A stretch of 64,000 nucleotides of DNA from Propionicimonas sp020161015 (lineage in GTDB: Bacteria; Actinomycetota; Actinomycetes; Propionibacteriales; Propionibacteriaceae): contig NZ_CAXWGX010000001.1 of the NCBI RefSeq assembly GCF_964266745.1, positions 62,001-126,000 on the forward strand, written 5' to 3'. The notes below the pieces were generated by a model. It was given only the letters and a program-made list of their open reading frames with translations. It was not told the origin of the DNA and ran no database searches. Made by a program: the position numbers and the translations under genes. Shown piece by piece: positions 45,417-54,880 of this stretch (within the stretch, counting starts at the first letter, position 1; every line of letters begins with the position of its first letter).

Positions 45417-46655
45417 TCAGGCGGCGGCGCGGCGAGCCACCAGCCAGGCCCCCATGCCACCTGCGCAGGCGCTCAGGAGCAGCAGCGGGACGCCGATCGC
45501 GAGCAGTTCCAGCAGGCGGGGCCCGAGCTCCGCCAGGCGCAGGCTGCCCAGGCCGCCCCGGCTGGCGGCGGCCCAGGCCAGCGCGACGAGTCCCGTCCCG
45601 AGCCCGGCGAGGGCCGCGGCGAGCAGTCCACCGGCGGTCTCCTCGCGGCCGCGGCGCACCGCCACGACACCGGCGAGGACGCCGACGGCCACCCCCGCGG
45701 CGAGCCAGACCAGCATCCAGGGGTCGGCGGCGCCCACCGGGGGGAGCGCCCCCAGCACCGGGAGCGACGGCAGCATGCCCAGCTGGGTCGTGGACAGCGA
45801 GACCAGCGACCCGCTGCCGACGGTGAAGCCGGCGCCCAACAGCCAGGCCAGCACCCAGGCCAGCAGGTTGGGCAGGTACGCGAGCACGAGGACCGACCAG
45901 ACGAACACGCCGCCGGGGTCGAGGACGAGCGGGTCCTCCAGCGCCGCCACCCGCTGTTCGCCCAACAGCACGGCGAGGGCGAGGGTCGCGCCGGCGATCG
46001 CGACCAGGCCCAGCGCGCCCACTGCCGTGCCGCGCACGCCCCTGCGGAGCCAGTCCGGCCCGGCGGCCCAGGGACGCAGGCCCGCGGCGAGCGCGGCGCC
46101 GATCGCGCTGCCGCACGCGCTGACGACCAGGGCGCCGAGGGCGGGGCGCCACAGCTGGGCCGCGCCGGAGACGAGCGCTGCCAGCACCGCGGCGAAGAGC
46201 GTGTAGCCGGCGGCGACCTGGCCGACCGACCCCCACAACAGGCGGCGGCGCTGCCGGCCGTCCACCTCACCGGCGTGGGCGAGGCGCCCCTGCTGGTAGG
46301 CGAACCGGCCCGCCGAGACGCACAGCGCGCCGAAGCCGAGGGTGAGCCCGAGCGGAACCAGCGTGAGTTGGTCGGTGCCCACGACCAGGACGCCGCCGTG
46401 GGCCAGCAGCCAGACGCCCCCGGCGAAGCCGAGCACCGTGGACAGCGGGATCGCGATCGCGCTGAGCCAGGCGACCAGCAGGACGCCGGCCACCAGCAGC
46501 GAGCCGGCGAGCCCCGCGAGGAGCCCCCCGCCGAGCGCGGCGACGGGCCACGGCAGCAGCGGCGGGCCGTCCGGCGTGGTGGGCAGGCGGACCGTCCGGG
46601 CAGTGGAAACGGTGAGCCTCACCCGTCGGCGGTCCCTGGATCTGGGCATCGGCAT
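45417..46655 (-). CDS. DUF6350 family polytopic membrane protein
   Basis: This 412-residue protein has about ten hydrophobic segments (for example PVAALGGGLLAGLAGSLLVA, GSVGQVAAGYTLFAAVLAAL, AYLPNLLAWVLAWLLGAGF). The loop YLPNLLAWVLAWLLGAGFTVG with following SLVSLSTTQLGMLPSLPVLGALP is typical of the actinobacterial membrane proteins found beside purN. Function unknown. I chose ATG 46655; an upstream in-frame GTG at 46676 is possible. It lies 61 bases before purN on the same strand. Confidence 0.78.
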   Translation of the reverse strand: MPMPRSRDRRRVRLTVSTARTVRLPTTPDGPPLLPWPVAALGGGLLAGLAGSLLVAGVLLVAWLSAIAIPLSTVLGFAGGVWLLAHGGVLVVGTDQLTLVPLGLTLGFGALCVSAGRFAYQQGRLAHAGEVDGRQRRRLLWGSVGQVAAGYTLFAAVLAALVSGAAQLWRPALGALVVSACGSAIGAALAAGLRPWAAGPDWLRRGVRGTAVGALGLVAIAGATLALAVLLGEQRVAALEDPLVLDPGGVFVWSVLVLAYLPNLLAWVLAWLLGAGFTVGSGSLVSLSTTQLGMLPSLPVLGALPPVGAADPWMLVWLAAGVAVGVLAGVVAVRRGREETAGGLLAAALAGLGTGLVALAWAAASRGGLGSLRLAELGPRLLELLAIGVPLLLLSACAGGMGAWLVARRAAA

Positions 46656-46756
46656 GGTGCGTCCATGCTCACCCACACGCCCCGCGAAGGTCGTGGGGAC
46701 ACGCCCGCCGTCGCTACACTGGCCCGGTCATCAGGCGTCGACGGCAAGGTAGAGCA

Positions 46757-48859
46757 GTGGCAGACGAGGGTTCGCCCACGCCCCGCAGGGCGCTCGGCCC
46801 GCTCCCCGACGACGGCGACGACGCGCCGTCCGGCGGCCGCTTCGCCCGCGCGTTCTCCCCCGACGAGCCCTCTCCCCTGACCTCGACCGCCCGCCTGCGC
46901 CGGCTCGCCCTCACCCCGTCGAGCCCCGACAGCCCGGACGACCCGCTGGACGTGCCGGCGACCACCCCGGTACCGCCGCCGGCTCCCGTGCTGCCGCAGC
47001 CGGAATCGGCGCTTCCCGCCTCGGCCGGGCGGCGGTTCTCCGCGAGCGCGGAGCCGAGCGAGTTCACCTACGTGCCGCGCCGCTCCGCCGTGAGCGCCAC
47101 GTCGCCGCTCTCCCCCATCGACGGGTTCCCTCCCCAGCCGCGGCCGACCGCTCCGCCGCCGGTGACGATCCCCGCGCCGGCCTCGGCAGCCTCCGCCAGT
47201 CGCAACGCCCTGGCCGCACCCGTCCCGGAGGCTCCAGCGAAGACTCCCACCCCGCCCCGTCCCGGCGCCGCGGAGGAGGGCCCCCGCTCCGTGGCCACCG
47301 CGCCACTGCCGTCGGACTGGGCGACGCCGGCGTCCTCCAACGCCTCCCTGGCAGCCCCGGCCGCGCCCCCCGAACCCACGCCCGAGCCGGACGACGCCCC
47401 GGCCGCAGCGGCTCCCCGCAAGAAGGGGCTCTTCGGACGGAAGCCGCGACCGGCCGCGACCGGGGAGGACACCGCGCGCCCCGCCCCGGCCACGGCGACC
47501 GTCGCCGCAGCCCCCGCAGCTCCCGCGGAGCCGACCCCCGCCACGACGCCGGCGACCGGCACCCCCGACGCCCCGGAACGTCCCACCCGGCCCGGCCGGG
47601 CAGCCGCCCCGCGGGACCGCAGCGGACGGCCGGCCCTGATCATCATCGCCTCGGTCGCCGTCGTCGCCGTGCTGGTCGCCGCGGCGGTCTGGCTGCTCAC
47701 CCTGCGCTCCGGCGCGCCCAGCGGCACGACGGCCAACCCGTCCACCGCCTCCGCCCTCGACCCGCTGCTCACGACGGCCGACCTCGGCACGCTGGCCGGC
47801 CAGACCTGGACGGAGTCCACCGGGACGACGGACAGCGTCCGCCCCACCTGCCTGCCGACGAACGCCGCCGGCCTCCCGAACGCCCTGCGCACCGCGTCCC
47901 GCAAGACCACCTCGGCCACCAACCCGGCCGCCTCGGTCGTGCAGGTGGTCGACACCTACGCCGACGTCGCCGCCGCAACGACCGCCTACGACCTGCGGCT
48001 CACCCAGGCCGGCACGTGCAAGGACGGCACGGCCTGGATCAGCGGAGCGAACGACGTCAGCGGCCTCGCCGACAGCGCCATGGCCGTCCGGCTCGTCGCC
48101 CACGAGACGCCCGACCAGTTCCACACGCTGCTGCTGAGCCGGACGGGACGCTCGGTGAGCCTGGTCGACATCACCACCACCGACGCCGCCGTTCCGGCCG
48201 ACGACCTGGCCCGGGCCACCGCGACGGCGCTCAGCCGCCAGTGCGGCAACGAGCTCGGCACCTGCCCGAGCAGCATCACCACCGCCAACGTCCCGCCTCC
48301 GGCCGGCGAGCCGAAGGGCTGGCTGGTCGAGGCCGACCTGCCGCGCATCACCGCCGGCGCCGGACGCTGGGGGGCCACCGACCCGTCCACGACCCTCGTG
48401 ATCCCGGGCAGCCAGTGCGAGGCGATGAACCTCGAGGCCGTGACCGGAACCGTCGCCCAGGGCCAGCGGACGCTGTTGCTCGCCGACGACACCGCCGCAC
48501 CGAACGGCTTCGGCGTCGACATGGTGACCTACGCGTTCTCGAGCCCCGACGCCGCGACGAAGCTGGCCGCCAAGCTCACCAAGAACATCAACGGCTGCGC
48601 CGACCGCGCGCCGACCGCCACCGTGAAGGACGGCCCGTCGGTGAAGGGGAACGCGGACGCCGACTCCTCCGTCGCCGGCTCGACGTTCCTGATCAGCCAG
48701 AAGACCGAGACCACCACCGTGCTGTACCGCGTGGCCGTGCTCACGGTGGACGACGAGGTCGTCTACCTGCTCGGCAACCCGAGCTCAAGCTTCGACTTCA
48801 CCGACAGCCAGTGGAAGGCCATCGCGCTGCGCGCCGGCCAGCGGGCCGCGCAGGGCTGA
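46757..48859 (+). CDS. Single-pass membrane protein with Pro-rich cytoplasmic region and two extracellular repeat domains
   Basis: This 700-residue protein has about 290 residues of low-complexity Pro/Ala/Thr sequence, a basic stretch APRKKGLFGRKPRP, and one membrane helix at about 294-317 (LIIIASVAVVAVLVAAAVWL). The extracellular C-terminus looks like two copies of one domain: the first (about 335-500) starts LLTTADLGTLAGQTW and has CLPTNAAG, the second (about 520-700) has paired cysteines (SQCEAMNL, NGCADRA). Both resemble the PknH-type sensor domain in layout, but I am not sure of the homology. There is no kinase domain. GTG 46757 has AAGG seven bases upstream. Role unknown, perhaps envelope sensing. 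Confidence 0.7.
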   Translation: MADEGSPTPRRALGPLPDDGDDAPSGGRFARAFSPDEPSPLTSTARLRRLALTPSSPDSPDDPLDVPATTPVPPPAPVLPQPESALPASAGRRFSASAEPSEFTYVPRRSAVSATSPLSPIDGFPPQPRPTAPPPVTIPAPASAASASRNALAAPVPEAPAKTPTPPRPGAAEEGPRSVATAPLPSDWATPASSNASLAAPAAPPEPTPEPDDAPAAAAPRKKGLFGRKPRPAATGEDTARPAPATATVAAAPAAPAEPTPATTPATGTPDAPERPTRPGRAAAPRDRSGRPALIIIASVAVVAVLVAAAVWLLTLRSGAPSGTTANPSTASALDPLLTTADLGTLAGQTWTESTGTTDSVRPTCLPTNAAGLPNALRTASRKTTSATNPAASVVQVVDTYADVAAATTAYDLRLTQAGTCKDGTAWISGANDVSGLADSAMAVRLVAHETPDQFHTLLLSRTGRSVSLVDITTTDAAVPADDLARATATALSRQCGNELGTCPSSITTANVPPPAGEPKGWLVEADLPRITAGAGRWGATDPSTTLVIPGSQCEAMNLEAVTGTVAQGQRTLLLADDTAAPNGFGVDMVTYAFSSPDAATKLAAKLTKNINGCADRAPTATVKDGPSVKGNADADSSVAGSTFLISQKTETTTVLYRVAVLTVDDEVVYLLGNPSSSFDFTDSQWKAIALRAGQRAAQG

Positions 48860-48921
48860 CCCCTCACCGGTCCGGCTGGAACCCGCGCAGCGGTCCTCCC
48901 GCCGCGCTCGGGGCAGCGCCC

Positions 48922-49809
48922 TCAGGCCAGGCCGGCGACGATCTCGCGCATGAGTGAGGCGGTCTCGCTCGGCGTCCGCCCCACGGCGACGCCGGCGGCC
49001 TCCAGCGCCGCCTTCTTGGCCTTGGCCGTGCCTGCGGAGCCGGTGACGATCGCCCCCGCGTGGCCCATGGTCTTTCCGACCGGCGCGGTGAAACCCGCGA
49101 CGTAGCCGACCACCGGCTTGGTGATGTGGTCGGCGATGTAGGCGGCGGCGCGCTCCTCCGCGTCCCCGCCGATCTCACCGATGAGCACGATCGCCTCGGT
49201 CTCCGGGTCGGCCTCGAACGCCTCGAGCGCGTCGATGTGGGTGCTGCCGTTCACGGGGTCGCCGCCGATGCCGACGGCGGTGGAGAAGCCGATGTCGCGC
49301 AGCTCGAACATCATCTGGTACGTCAGCGTCCCCGACTTGGACACCAGGCCGATGCGCCCGGGACCGGAGATCGTGGGCGGGATGATGCCCACGTTCGACT
49401 TCCCGGGGGAGATGAGGCCAGGGCAGTTCGGGCCGATCAGGCGCGTGTGGCCCGACTGGCGGGCGTACGCGACGAACTCCGCTGTGTCCCGCACCGGGAC
49501 GCCCTCGGTGATCACGACGGTGAGGTCGAGCCCGGCGTCCACGGCGTCGACGACGGCCTGGCGGGTGTAGGCCGCGGGCACGAAGACCACCGACGTGGTC
49601 GCGCCCGTGGCCTCCCTGGCCTCGGCGACCGTGTCGAACACCGGCACCGGCGCCTCCTCGAAGGTCACCGACTGGCCGCCCTTGCCGGGGGTCACGCCGG
49701 CGACGACACGGGTGCCGGCACCGATCATCCGCTGTGTGTGCTTGCGTCCCTCCGAGCCGGTCATGCCCTGGACGATGACGGTGGAGCGCTGGTCCAACCA
49801 GATCGACAT
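48922..49809 (-). CDS. sucD: Succinyl-CoA ligase (ADP/GDP-forming) alpha subunit
   Basis: This 295-residue subunit of succinyl-CoA synthetase binds CoA and carries the phosphohistidine. Motifs are VIVQGMTGSEGRKHTQRMI, GVTPGKGGQ, IGPNCPGLISPG, SKSGTLTYQMMFEL, GIGGDPVNGSTHID and MGHAGAIVTG, with the active-site His250. ATG 49809 lies 11 bases after the sucC stop; the longer open frame upstream only shadows sucC. The pair supplies or consumes succinyl-CoA, the substrate of MutAB. Confidence 0.97.
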   Translation of the reverse strand: MSIWLDQRSTVIVQGMTGSEGRKHTQRMIGAGTRVVAGVTPGKGGQSVTFEEAPVPVFDTVAEAREATGATTSVVFVPAAYTRQAVVDAVDAGLDLTVVITEGVPVRDTAEFVAYARQSGHTRLIGPNCPGLISPGKSNVGIIPPTISGPGRIGLVSKSGTLTYQMMFELRDIGFSTAVGIGGDPVNGSTHIDALEAFEADPETEAIVLIGEIGGDAEERAAAYIADHITKPVVGYVAGFTAPVGKTMGHAGAIVTGSAGTAKAKKAALEAAGVAVGRTPSETASLMREIVAGLA

Positions 49810-49820
49810 GTGCGGGGTCC

Positions 49821-50996
49821 TTACTCGGCCGCGGCGGCCAGCTCGGCGGCCCGGCGGGCCGCATCGTCCATGGTCTCCGACACCTGCACCAGCGGGTGGG
49901 CCGCCTCGGCCAGCATGTGTCGTCCGATCTCGACGGCGTTGCCGTCCAGCCTCACCACGATCGGCTTCGTGGCCCGCTCCCCCAGCATGCCGAGGGCGTC
50001 GATGATGCCCTTCGCCACCTCGGAGCAGGCGGTGATGCCCCCGAACACGTTGACGAACACCACCTTCACCTGCGGGTCGGACAGGATGATGTCGAGGCCG
50101 TTGGCCATCACCTGGGCGGACGCGCCGCCGCCGATGTCGAGGAAGTTGGCCGGGCGCGGCTGGCCGGGCAGGTCGGCGCCCGCGGCCGCGACCACGTCGA
50201 GGGTGCTCATCACCAGGCCCGCACCGTTGCCGATGATGCCCACCGAGCCGTCGAGCTTGACGTAGTTGAGGTGCTTCTCCCGCGCGCGGATCTCCAGCGG
50301 GTCGTCGGAGGACTCGTCCGCGTAGGCCGTCCAGTCGGGGTGCCGGAAGGCGGAGTTGTCGTCGAGGGTCACCTTCGCGTCCAGCGCGACGATCCGCCCC
50401 TCCCCGGTCTTCACCAGCGGGTTCACCTCCACCAGCGTGGCGTCGTTCTCGCGGTACACCTCGCCGAGCAGTACGAGGACGCGGACCAGCTCCTCGCGGT
50501 CGGACTCGCGGAACCCTGCGGCGTCGACGATCTCGCGGGCGACGGTCTCGTCCAGCCCGGCGAGCGGGTCGACCTCGACCCTCACCAGTGCGTCGGGACG
50601 CTCGCGCGCGAGCGTCTCGATGTCCATGCCCCCCTCGGTGGAGCACATCGCCAGGTAGTGGCGCGTGGAACGGTCGAGCAGCAGGGAGAAGTAGTACTCC
50701 TCGGCGATGTCGGCACCCTCGGCCACCATCACCGTCTCGACGCGGTGGCCGTTGATGTCCAGCCCGAGGATCTCGGACGCGCGCTCGGCGGCCTCCTGCG
50801 GCGAGCGGGCGAGCTTCACGCCGCCGGCCTTGCCGCGCCCGCCGGTCTTCACCTGCGCCTTCACCACGACGACCGGGGTCCCCAGCTGCTCGGCGGCGGC
50901 GCGTGCCTCCTCGGGGGTGCGCGCCGTGATTCCTCCCAGCACCGGCACACCGTGCGCCTCGAACAGGTCCCGCGCCTGGTACTCGAACAGATCCAC
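49821..50996 (-). CDS. sucC: Succinyl-CoA ligase beta subunit
   Basis: This 391-residue subunit carries the ATP-grasp domain: DLFEYQARDLFEAHGVPVL at the start, VVVKAQVKTGGRGKAGGVKLA, and the phosphate-binding VFVNVFGGITACSEVAKGI. LVEVNPLVKT is the metal-binding segment. The start is GTG 50996, preceded by GGAG with a 5-base gap. An upstream extension of 87 codons has no support. It is followed by sucD in an operon and is divergent from the M23 gene. Confidence 0.97.
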   Translation of the reverse strand: MDLFEYQARDLFEAHGVPVLGGITARTPEEARAAAEQLGTPVVVVKAQVKTGGRGKAGGVKLARSPQEAAERASEILGLDINGHRVETVMVAEGADIAEEYYFSLLLDRSTRHYLAMCSTEGGMDIETLARERPDALVRVEVDPLAGLDETVAREIVDAAGFRESDREELVRVLVLLGEVYRENDATLVEVNPLVKTGEGRIVALDAKVTLDDNSAFRHPDWTAYADESSDDPLEIRAREKHLNYVKLDGSVGIIGNGAGLVMSTLDVVAAAGADLPGQPRPANFLDIGGGASAQVMANGLDIILSDPQVKVVFVNVFGGITACSEVAKGIIDALGMLGERATKPIVVRLDGNAVEIGRHMLAEAAHPLVQVSETMDDAARRAAELAAAAE

Positions 50997-51158
50997 TCCG
51001 ACTCCGTCCCTGGTTGATCGCCGCTCCGGCTGCCGTCCCGAGCCTAGTAGGCAGGGCCAGCACCGCGCACGCAGGGCGTCCAGCCCCCGCCGGAAACGGC
51101 ACGAAGAAGATCTCCTACCCAAATCCTGAACGATTCTGAGAAAGAGCCTAAGAAATGC

Positions 51159-51164
51159 TAAGCT
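51159..51164 (+). promoter_or_regulatory. Candidate -10 hexamer of the M23 gene
   Basis: TAAGCT lies in an AT-rich patch (about 51115-51165) between divergent sucC and the M23 gene. A GCCCGG/CCGGGC hairpin (51172-51188) would start the resulting 50-base leader. Confidence 0.35.
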
Positions 51165-51223
51165 CCTTCCTGCCCGGCCGGACCGGGCCCGAGCGGTGTA
51201 CTGGGGAACTCGACGGGGGACTG

Positions 51224-52102
51224 GTGAACGGACTTCGACTGCGGCCTGACAAGCCACGTCGCGCTCTCCCCTCGGCGCCCGCCCCCGCGAAGCCGGCTCA
51301 GGGAATCCGCCAGCTGATCAAGCGCGGCGCCACCGTCGTGGTCGTCTCGGGCATCGCGGTCGCCGGCTTCTCAGCCTTCACCGCTTCCTCCACGAACGCC
51401 ACCGGCACCGCCTTCGCCGACCAGGGCCCCCTCGTCGTCTCGAGCATCCCGGCCCTCACTGTGGCCACCGCGACCGAGGGCCCCTCGCTGGAGGACCTCG
51501 CGGCGCAACGCTCCGAGCAGCTCGCGCAGAGCGGTGAGCAGGTCACCGACACCCAGGAGAGCGCGGCGGCCTCCGCCCGCAGCTCCGAGTTGAGCGGCCA
51601 GGCGACCGTGATCTCCAAGGAGATCGACCGCCTCAAGACGCTGAGCAAGTTCCTGTGGCCCACGGCCGGCGGCGTGAGCTCGCCGTACGGGATGCGCCTG
51701 CACCCGATCCTGCGCTACTACCGCCTGCACGACGGCGACGACATCGGCGGCAAGTGCGGCCAGCCGATCTACGCCGCCCAGTCCGGCACGGTCGTCAAGG
51801 CGGAGATGGGCTACAACGGTGGGTCCGGGAACAATGTCCGGATCGACCACGGGGACATCAACGGCCAGAACGTGGCGACCGCCTACCTGCACATGACCGA
51901 CTACGTGGTCACGGTCGGCGAGAAGGTCGACAAGGGCCAGCTGGTCGGGCACGTCGGCTCCACCGGCATGTCGACCGCCTGCCACCTGCACTTCTCCGCC
52001 TACATCAACGGCCGCGGCACCGACCCGATGCAGTTCATCGGCTGGAACCCCGAGGCGAACCGGAAGGGCGACCCCTACGCCGCGTCGCCCACCGAGGGCT
52101 GA
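51224..52102 (+). CDS. M23 family metallopeptidase (LytM-type)
   Basis: This 292-residue protein has a short basic N-terminus, one hydrophobic segment (about residues 35-54, signal anchor or signal peptide), an 80-residue helical/Ser-rich spacer and a C-terminal LytM domain. The domain shows SPYGMRLHPIL, HDGDDIGG (His169-x3-Asp173) and HLHF (His254 and His256), the complete zinc set, so it should cut peptidoglycan cross-bridges or peptides. I chose GTG 51224 with GGGGGA upstream; an ATG at 51155 would add 23 unconserved residues. It is convergent with pcrA with only 3 bases between the stops. Confidence 0.9.
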   Translation: MNGLRLRPDKPRRALPSAPAPAKPAQGIRQLIKRGATVVVVSGIAVAGFSAFTASSTNATGTAFADQGPLVVSSIPALTVATATEGPSLEDLAAQRSEQLAQSGEQVTDTQESAAASARSSELSGQATVISKEIDRLKTLSKFLWPTAGGVSSPYGMRLHPILRYYRLHDGDDIGGKCGQPIYAAQSGTVVKAEMGYNGGSGNNVRIDHGDINGQNVATAYLHMTDYVVTVGEKVDKGQLVGHVGSTGMSTACHLHFSAYINGRGTDPMQFIGWNPEANRKGDPYAASPTEG

Positions 52103-52105
52103 GCC

Positions 52106-54505
52106 CTACAGCTTCTCCATCGGAGCGTGCTTGAGCGAGAGCCGCTTCACCCCTGAGGACCCGAAGTCCACATCGGCCTTCGCCGCGTCCCCGACCCCGG
52201 ACGTGGCGATGACCGTGCCCATCCCGAAGGTGGTGTGGAGCACCCGGTCGCCCACGTCGACGGACGGGACGGTCTTGATCCCCGGCCGCGCTCCGAAACC
52301 CACCGTCGACCGCCACGACTGCTGCGTCCTGGCCGCCGCGCTGGAGGCGTAGCCGGTCCGTGCCACGCCGAGGCGTCGCCAGTCGATCAGGTGCGCGGGG
52401 ATCTCCTCGGTGAACCGGCTGGCCGGGTTGTACTGCGGCGCCCCCCACTGCGAGCGGACGGTGGCCCGCGTCAGGTAGAGCCGCTGGCGCGCGCGGGTGA
52501 TGCCCACGTAGGCCAGCCGCCGCTCCTCCTCCAGCTCGTTGCGGTCGACCAGCGCCCGCTGGTGCGGGAAGATCCCGTCCTCGAAGCCGGTCAGGAACAC
52601 GGTGTTGAACTCCAGGCCCTTCGCGGTGTGCAGGGTCATCAGCGTGACCACGCCCGCCGCGTCGGGGTCGTTGTCGGGGATCTGGTCGGAGTCGGCCACG
52701 AGGGCGATGCGCTCCAGGAACGCGGGCAGCGAATCGTCAGGCTCGGGGGCACCGGCCGCCAGCTCGCTCTCGTCCGCGGGCAGGTCGACGGCGTGCGCGG
52801 CCGCCACGAACTCACCGGCCACGCTGACGAGCTCGACCAGGTTCTCCAGCCGGCTCTCGTCCTGCGGGTCGGTGGAGTGGCTGAGCTCGTCCAGGTAGCC
52901 GGAGTCCTTCAGGATGCCGGCGAGGATCTCGTCCGCGGGCACGCCGTCGGCCACCTTCTGCCTGTAGCCGGCCAGCAGGGCCGCGAACCCCTCGATCTGG
53001 TTCAGCGACCGGGTGGCCAGGCCGTTCGCCTCGCGGGCCCGGTCGAGCGCCGCACCGAAGGAGAGCTGCTCGGACGCGGCGAACGCCTCGATCATCGCCT
53101 CCGCACGGTCGCCGATCCCCCGCTTCGGCACGTTCAGCACCCGGCGGACGGAGACGTCGTCGTCACGGTTCGCGATCGCGCGGAGGTAGGCGATCGCGTC
53201 CCGGATCTCCCTGCGCTCGTAGAACCGCACGCCACCGACCACGCGGTACGGCAGGCCGACCCGGATGAAGACCTCCTCGAACGCCCGCGACTGCGCGTTC
53301 GTCCGGTAGAACACCGCCACCTCGCCCGGGCGGCTGGTGCCGGCGTCGGTGAGCCGGTCGATCTCGTCCGCAACGAACTGCGCCTCGTCGTGCTCGGTGT
53401 CGGCGACATAGCCGACCAGCAGCTCGCCGTCGCCCGAGTCCGACCACAGCCGCTTCTCCGGGCGGTTCGGGTTACGGGTGATCACCGCGTTCGCGGCGTT
53501 CAGGATGTTCTGGGTGGACCGGTAGTTCTGCTCGAGGACGATCGTGCGGGCGCCCGGGAAGTCCGACTCGAAGTCGAGGATGTTGCGGATCGTCGCCCCG
53601 CGGAAGGCGTAGATGGACTGGTCGGAGTCGCCCACGACCATCAGTTCCGGCGGCTCGACCTCCGGCCCGTCCCCGTCGCCGGCCGCGGTCGGGTGCGTGC
53701 CGCAGAGCTCCCTCACCAGGGCGTACTGGGCGTGGTTGGTGTCCTGGTACTCGTCCACCAGCACGTGACGGAAACGGCGGCGGTACTGCTCGCGGAGGTC
53801 GGGGAAGGCCTGCAGCAGGTGCACGGTGGTCATGATCAGGTCGTCGAAGTCGAGCGCGTTGGCCGCCTTCAGCCGCCGCTGGTATTCCGCGTACGCCTCG
53901 GCGTAGGTCTCCTCCGTGCTGCCCTCGGCCGCCCGGCTGCGCGCCGACTCGTGGTCGACGAGCTCGTTCTTGCAGGTGGACACCCAGTTGAGCACCGCGC
54001 GGACGGGGTAGCGCTTCGGGTCGAGGTCGAGATCGCGGAGCACCAGTGTCATCAGCCTCTTAGCGTCGGTGTCATCGTAGATCGAGAACGTCCGGCTCAG
54101 CCCGAAGCGCGAGACGTCGCTGCGCAGGATCCGCACGCAGGCCGAGTGGAACGTCGAGACCCACATCAACTTCGCCCGGTTGCCCACCAGCTCCACCACG
54201 CGGTGCCGCATCTCCGCCGCGGCCTTGTTGGTGAACGTGATCGCCAGGATCGACCCCGGGTGCACGGAGCGCTGGCTCACCAGGTGGGCGATCCGGCGGG
54301 TCAGCACCCTGGTCTTGCCCGACCCCGCGCCTGCCACGACCAGCACGGGGCTCCCGGCGTGGACGACCGCCGCGCGCTGCGGCGGGTTCAGGTCGGCCAG
54401 CAGTTCCTCCTCCGACAGCCGCGCGCGCCGGGGCGCCGGTGCGGCGTCGTCGGGAGTGGCCGGCCCGGGGGCGGCGAAGAGGTCGGGGAACAGGGTGTCA
54501 GTCAT
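52106..54505 (-). CDS. pcrA: ATP-dependent DNA helicase of the UvrD/PcrA family
   Basis: This 799-residue SF1A helicase unwinds DNA 3' to 5' in repair and in clearing replication obstacles. Motifs include LNPPQRAAV (Q motif), GAGSGKTRV (Walker A, residues 59-65), AITFTNKAAAEMRHRV (Ia), VDEYQDTNHAQY (II, DEYQ), VVGDSDQSIYAFRGA (III), VLEQNYRST (IV), LMTLHTAKGLEF (V) and YVGITRARQRLYL (VI). The C-terminus VDFGSSGVKRLSLKHAPMEKL matches the PcrA tail that contacts RNA polymerase or UvrB in other bacteria. It is convergent with the M23 gene. Confidence 0.95.
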   Translation of the reverse strand: MTDTLFPDLFAAPGPATPDDAAPAPRRARLSEEELLADLNPPQRAAVVHAGSPVLVVAGAGSGKTRVLTRRIAHLVSQRSVHPGSILAITFTNKAAAEMRHRVVELVGNRAKLMWVSTFHSACVRILRSDVSRFGLSRTFSIYDDTDAKRLMTLVLRDLDLDPKRYPVRAVLNWVSTCKNELVDHESARSRAAEGSTEETYAEAYAEYQRRLKAANALDFDDLIMTTVHLLQAFPDLREQYRRRFRHVLVDEYQDTNHAQYALVRELCGTHPTAAGDGDGPEVEPPELMVVGDSDQSIYAFRGATIRNILDFESDFPGARTIVLEQNYRSTQNILNAANAVITRNPNRPEKRLWSDSGDGELLVGYVADTEHDEAQFVADEIDRLTDAGTSRPGEVAVFYRTNAQSRAFEEVFIRVGLPYRVVGGVRFYERREIRDAIAYLRAIANRDDDVSVRRVLNVPKRGIGDRAEAMIEAFAASEQLSFGAALDRAREANGLATRSLNQIEGFAALLAGYRQKVADGVPADEILAGILKDSGYLDELSHSTDPQDESRLENLVELVSVAGEFVAAAHAVDLPADESELAAGAPEPDDSLPAFLERIALVADSDQIPDNDPDAAGVVTLMTLHTAKGLEFNTVFLTGFEDGIFPHQRALVDRNELEEERRLAYVGITRARQRLYLTRATVRSQWGAPQYNPASRFTEEIPAHLIDWRRLGVARTGYASSAAARTQQSWRSTVGFGARPGIKTVPSVDVGDRVLHTTFGMGTVIATSGVGDAAKADVDFGSSGVKRLSLKHAPMEKL

Positions 54506-54550
54506 GGCTGCACAAGCCTAAGCGCTGCCACCGACCTTGATCGCCATGGC

Positions 54551-54556
54551 TAGGGT
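54551..54556 (+). promoter_or_regulatory. Probable -10 hexamer of the first YeaQ/YmgE gene (leaderless)
   Basis: TAGGGT is followed by 6 bases and the ATG at 54563. Confidence 0.5.
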
Positions 54557-54562
54557 GGCGGC

Positions 54563-54814
54563 ATGACCTTCCTCCCGTTGCTGATCCTCGGGCTGATCGC
54601 GGCGGTCATCGCGAAGTCGATCATGGGCGTCGAGGGCGGCTGGCTCGCCACCACGCTGCTCGCGCTCGCGGGCACCATGGTCGGCGGCGGCATCGGGCTG
54701 GTGCTCAGCGGGAGCGGCGACCTGCCCTTCTTCTCCCTCAGCTCGTGGGCCCTCGCCGTGCTCGGCTCGGTCATCGTGCTGTGGATCTACGGCCGGGTCA
54801 TCGCGCGCCGCTGA
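54563..54814 (+). CDS. GlsB/YeaQ/YmgE family membrane protein (copy 1)
   Basis: This 83-residue protein has three hydrophobic segments in the YeaQ/YmgE (transglycosylase-associated) layout: LLILGLIAAVIAKSIMG, a Gly-rich LAGTMVGGGIGLVLSG hairpin, and WALAVLGSVIVLWIYGRVIARR at the end. The family is often stress-induced; its biochemical role is unclear. It is in tandem with a second 83-residue copy 66 bases downstream, with its own promoter hexamer. Confidence 0.88.
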   Translation: MTFLPLLILGLIAAVIAKSIMGVEGGWLATTLLALAGTMVGGGIGLVLSGSGDLPFFSLSSWALAVLGSVIVLWIYGRVIARR

Positions 54815-54868
54815 CCACCTCGGGACGATTCAGGGTGCCACCCGATGGGACCGGCACCAGGCGGCCCC

Positions 54869-54874
54869 TACGGT
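54869..54874 (+). promoter_or_regulatory. Probable -10 hexamer of the second YeaQ/YmgE gene (leaderless)
   Basis: TACGGT is followed by 6 bases and the ATG at 54881. Confidence 0.5.
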
Positions 54875-54880
54875 GTCCCC

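Noticed and set aside
51165..51223. Riboswitch (c-di-AMP type) in the leader of the M23 gene
   Set aside because: The leader is only about 55 bases and shows a single short hairpin, without the conserved ydaO-type motifs.
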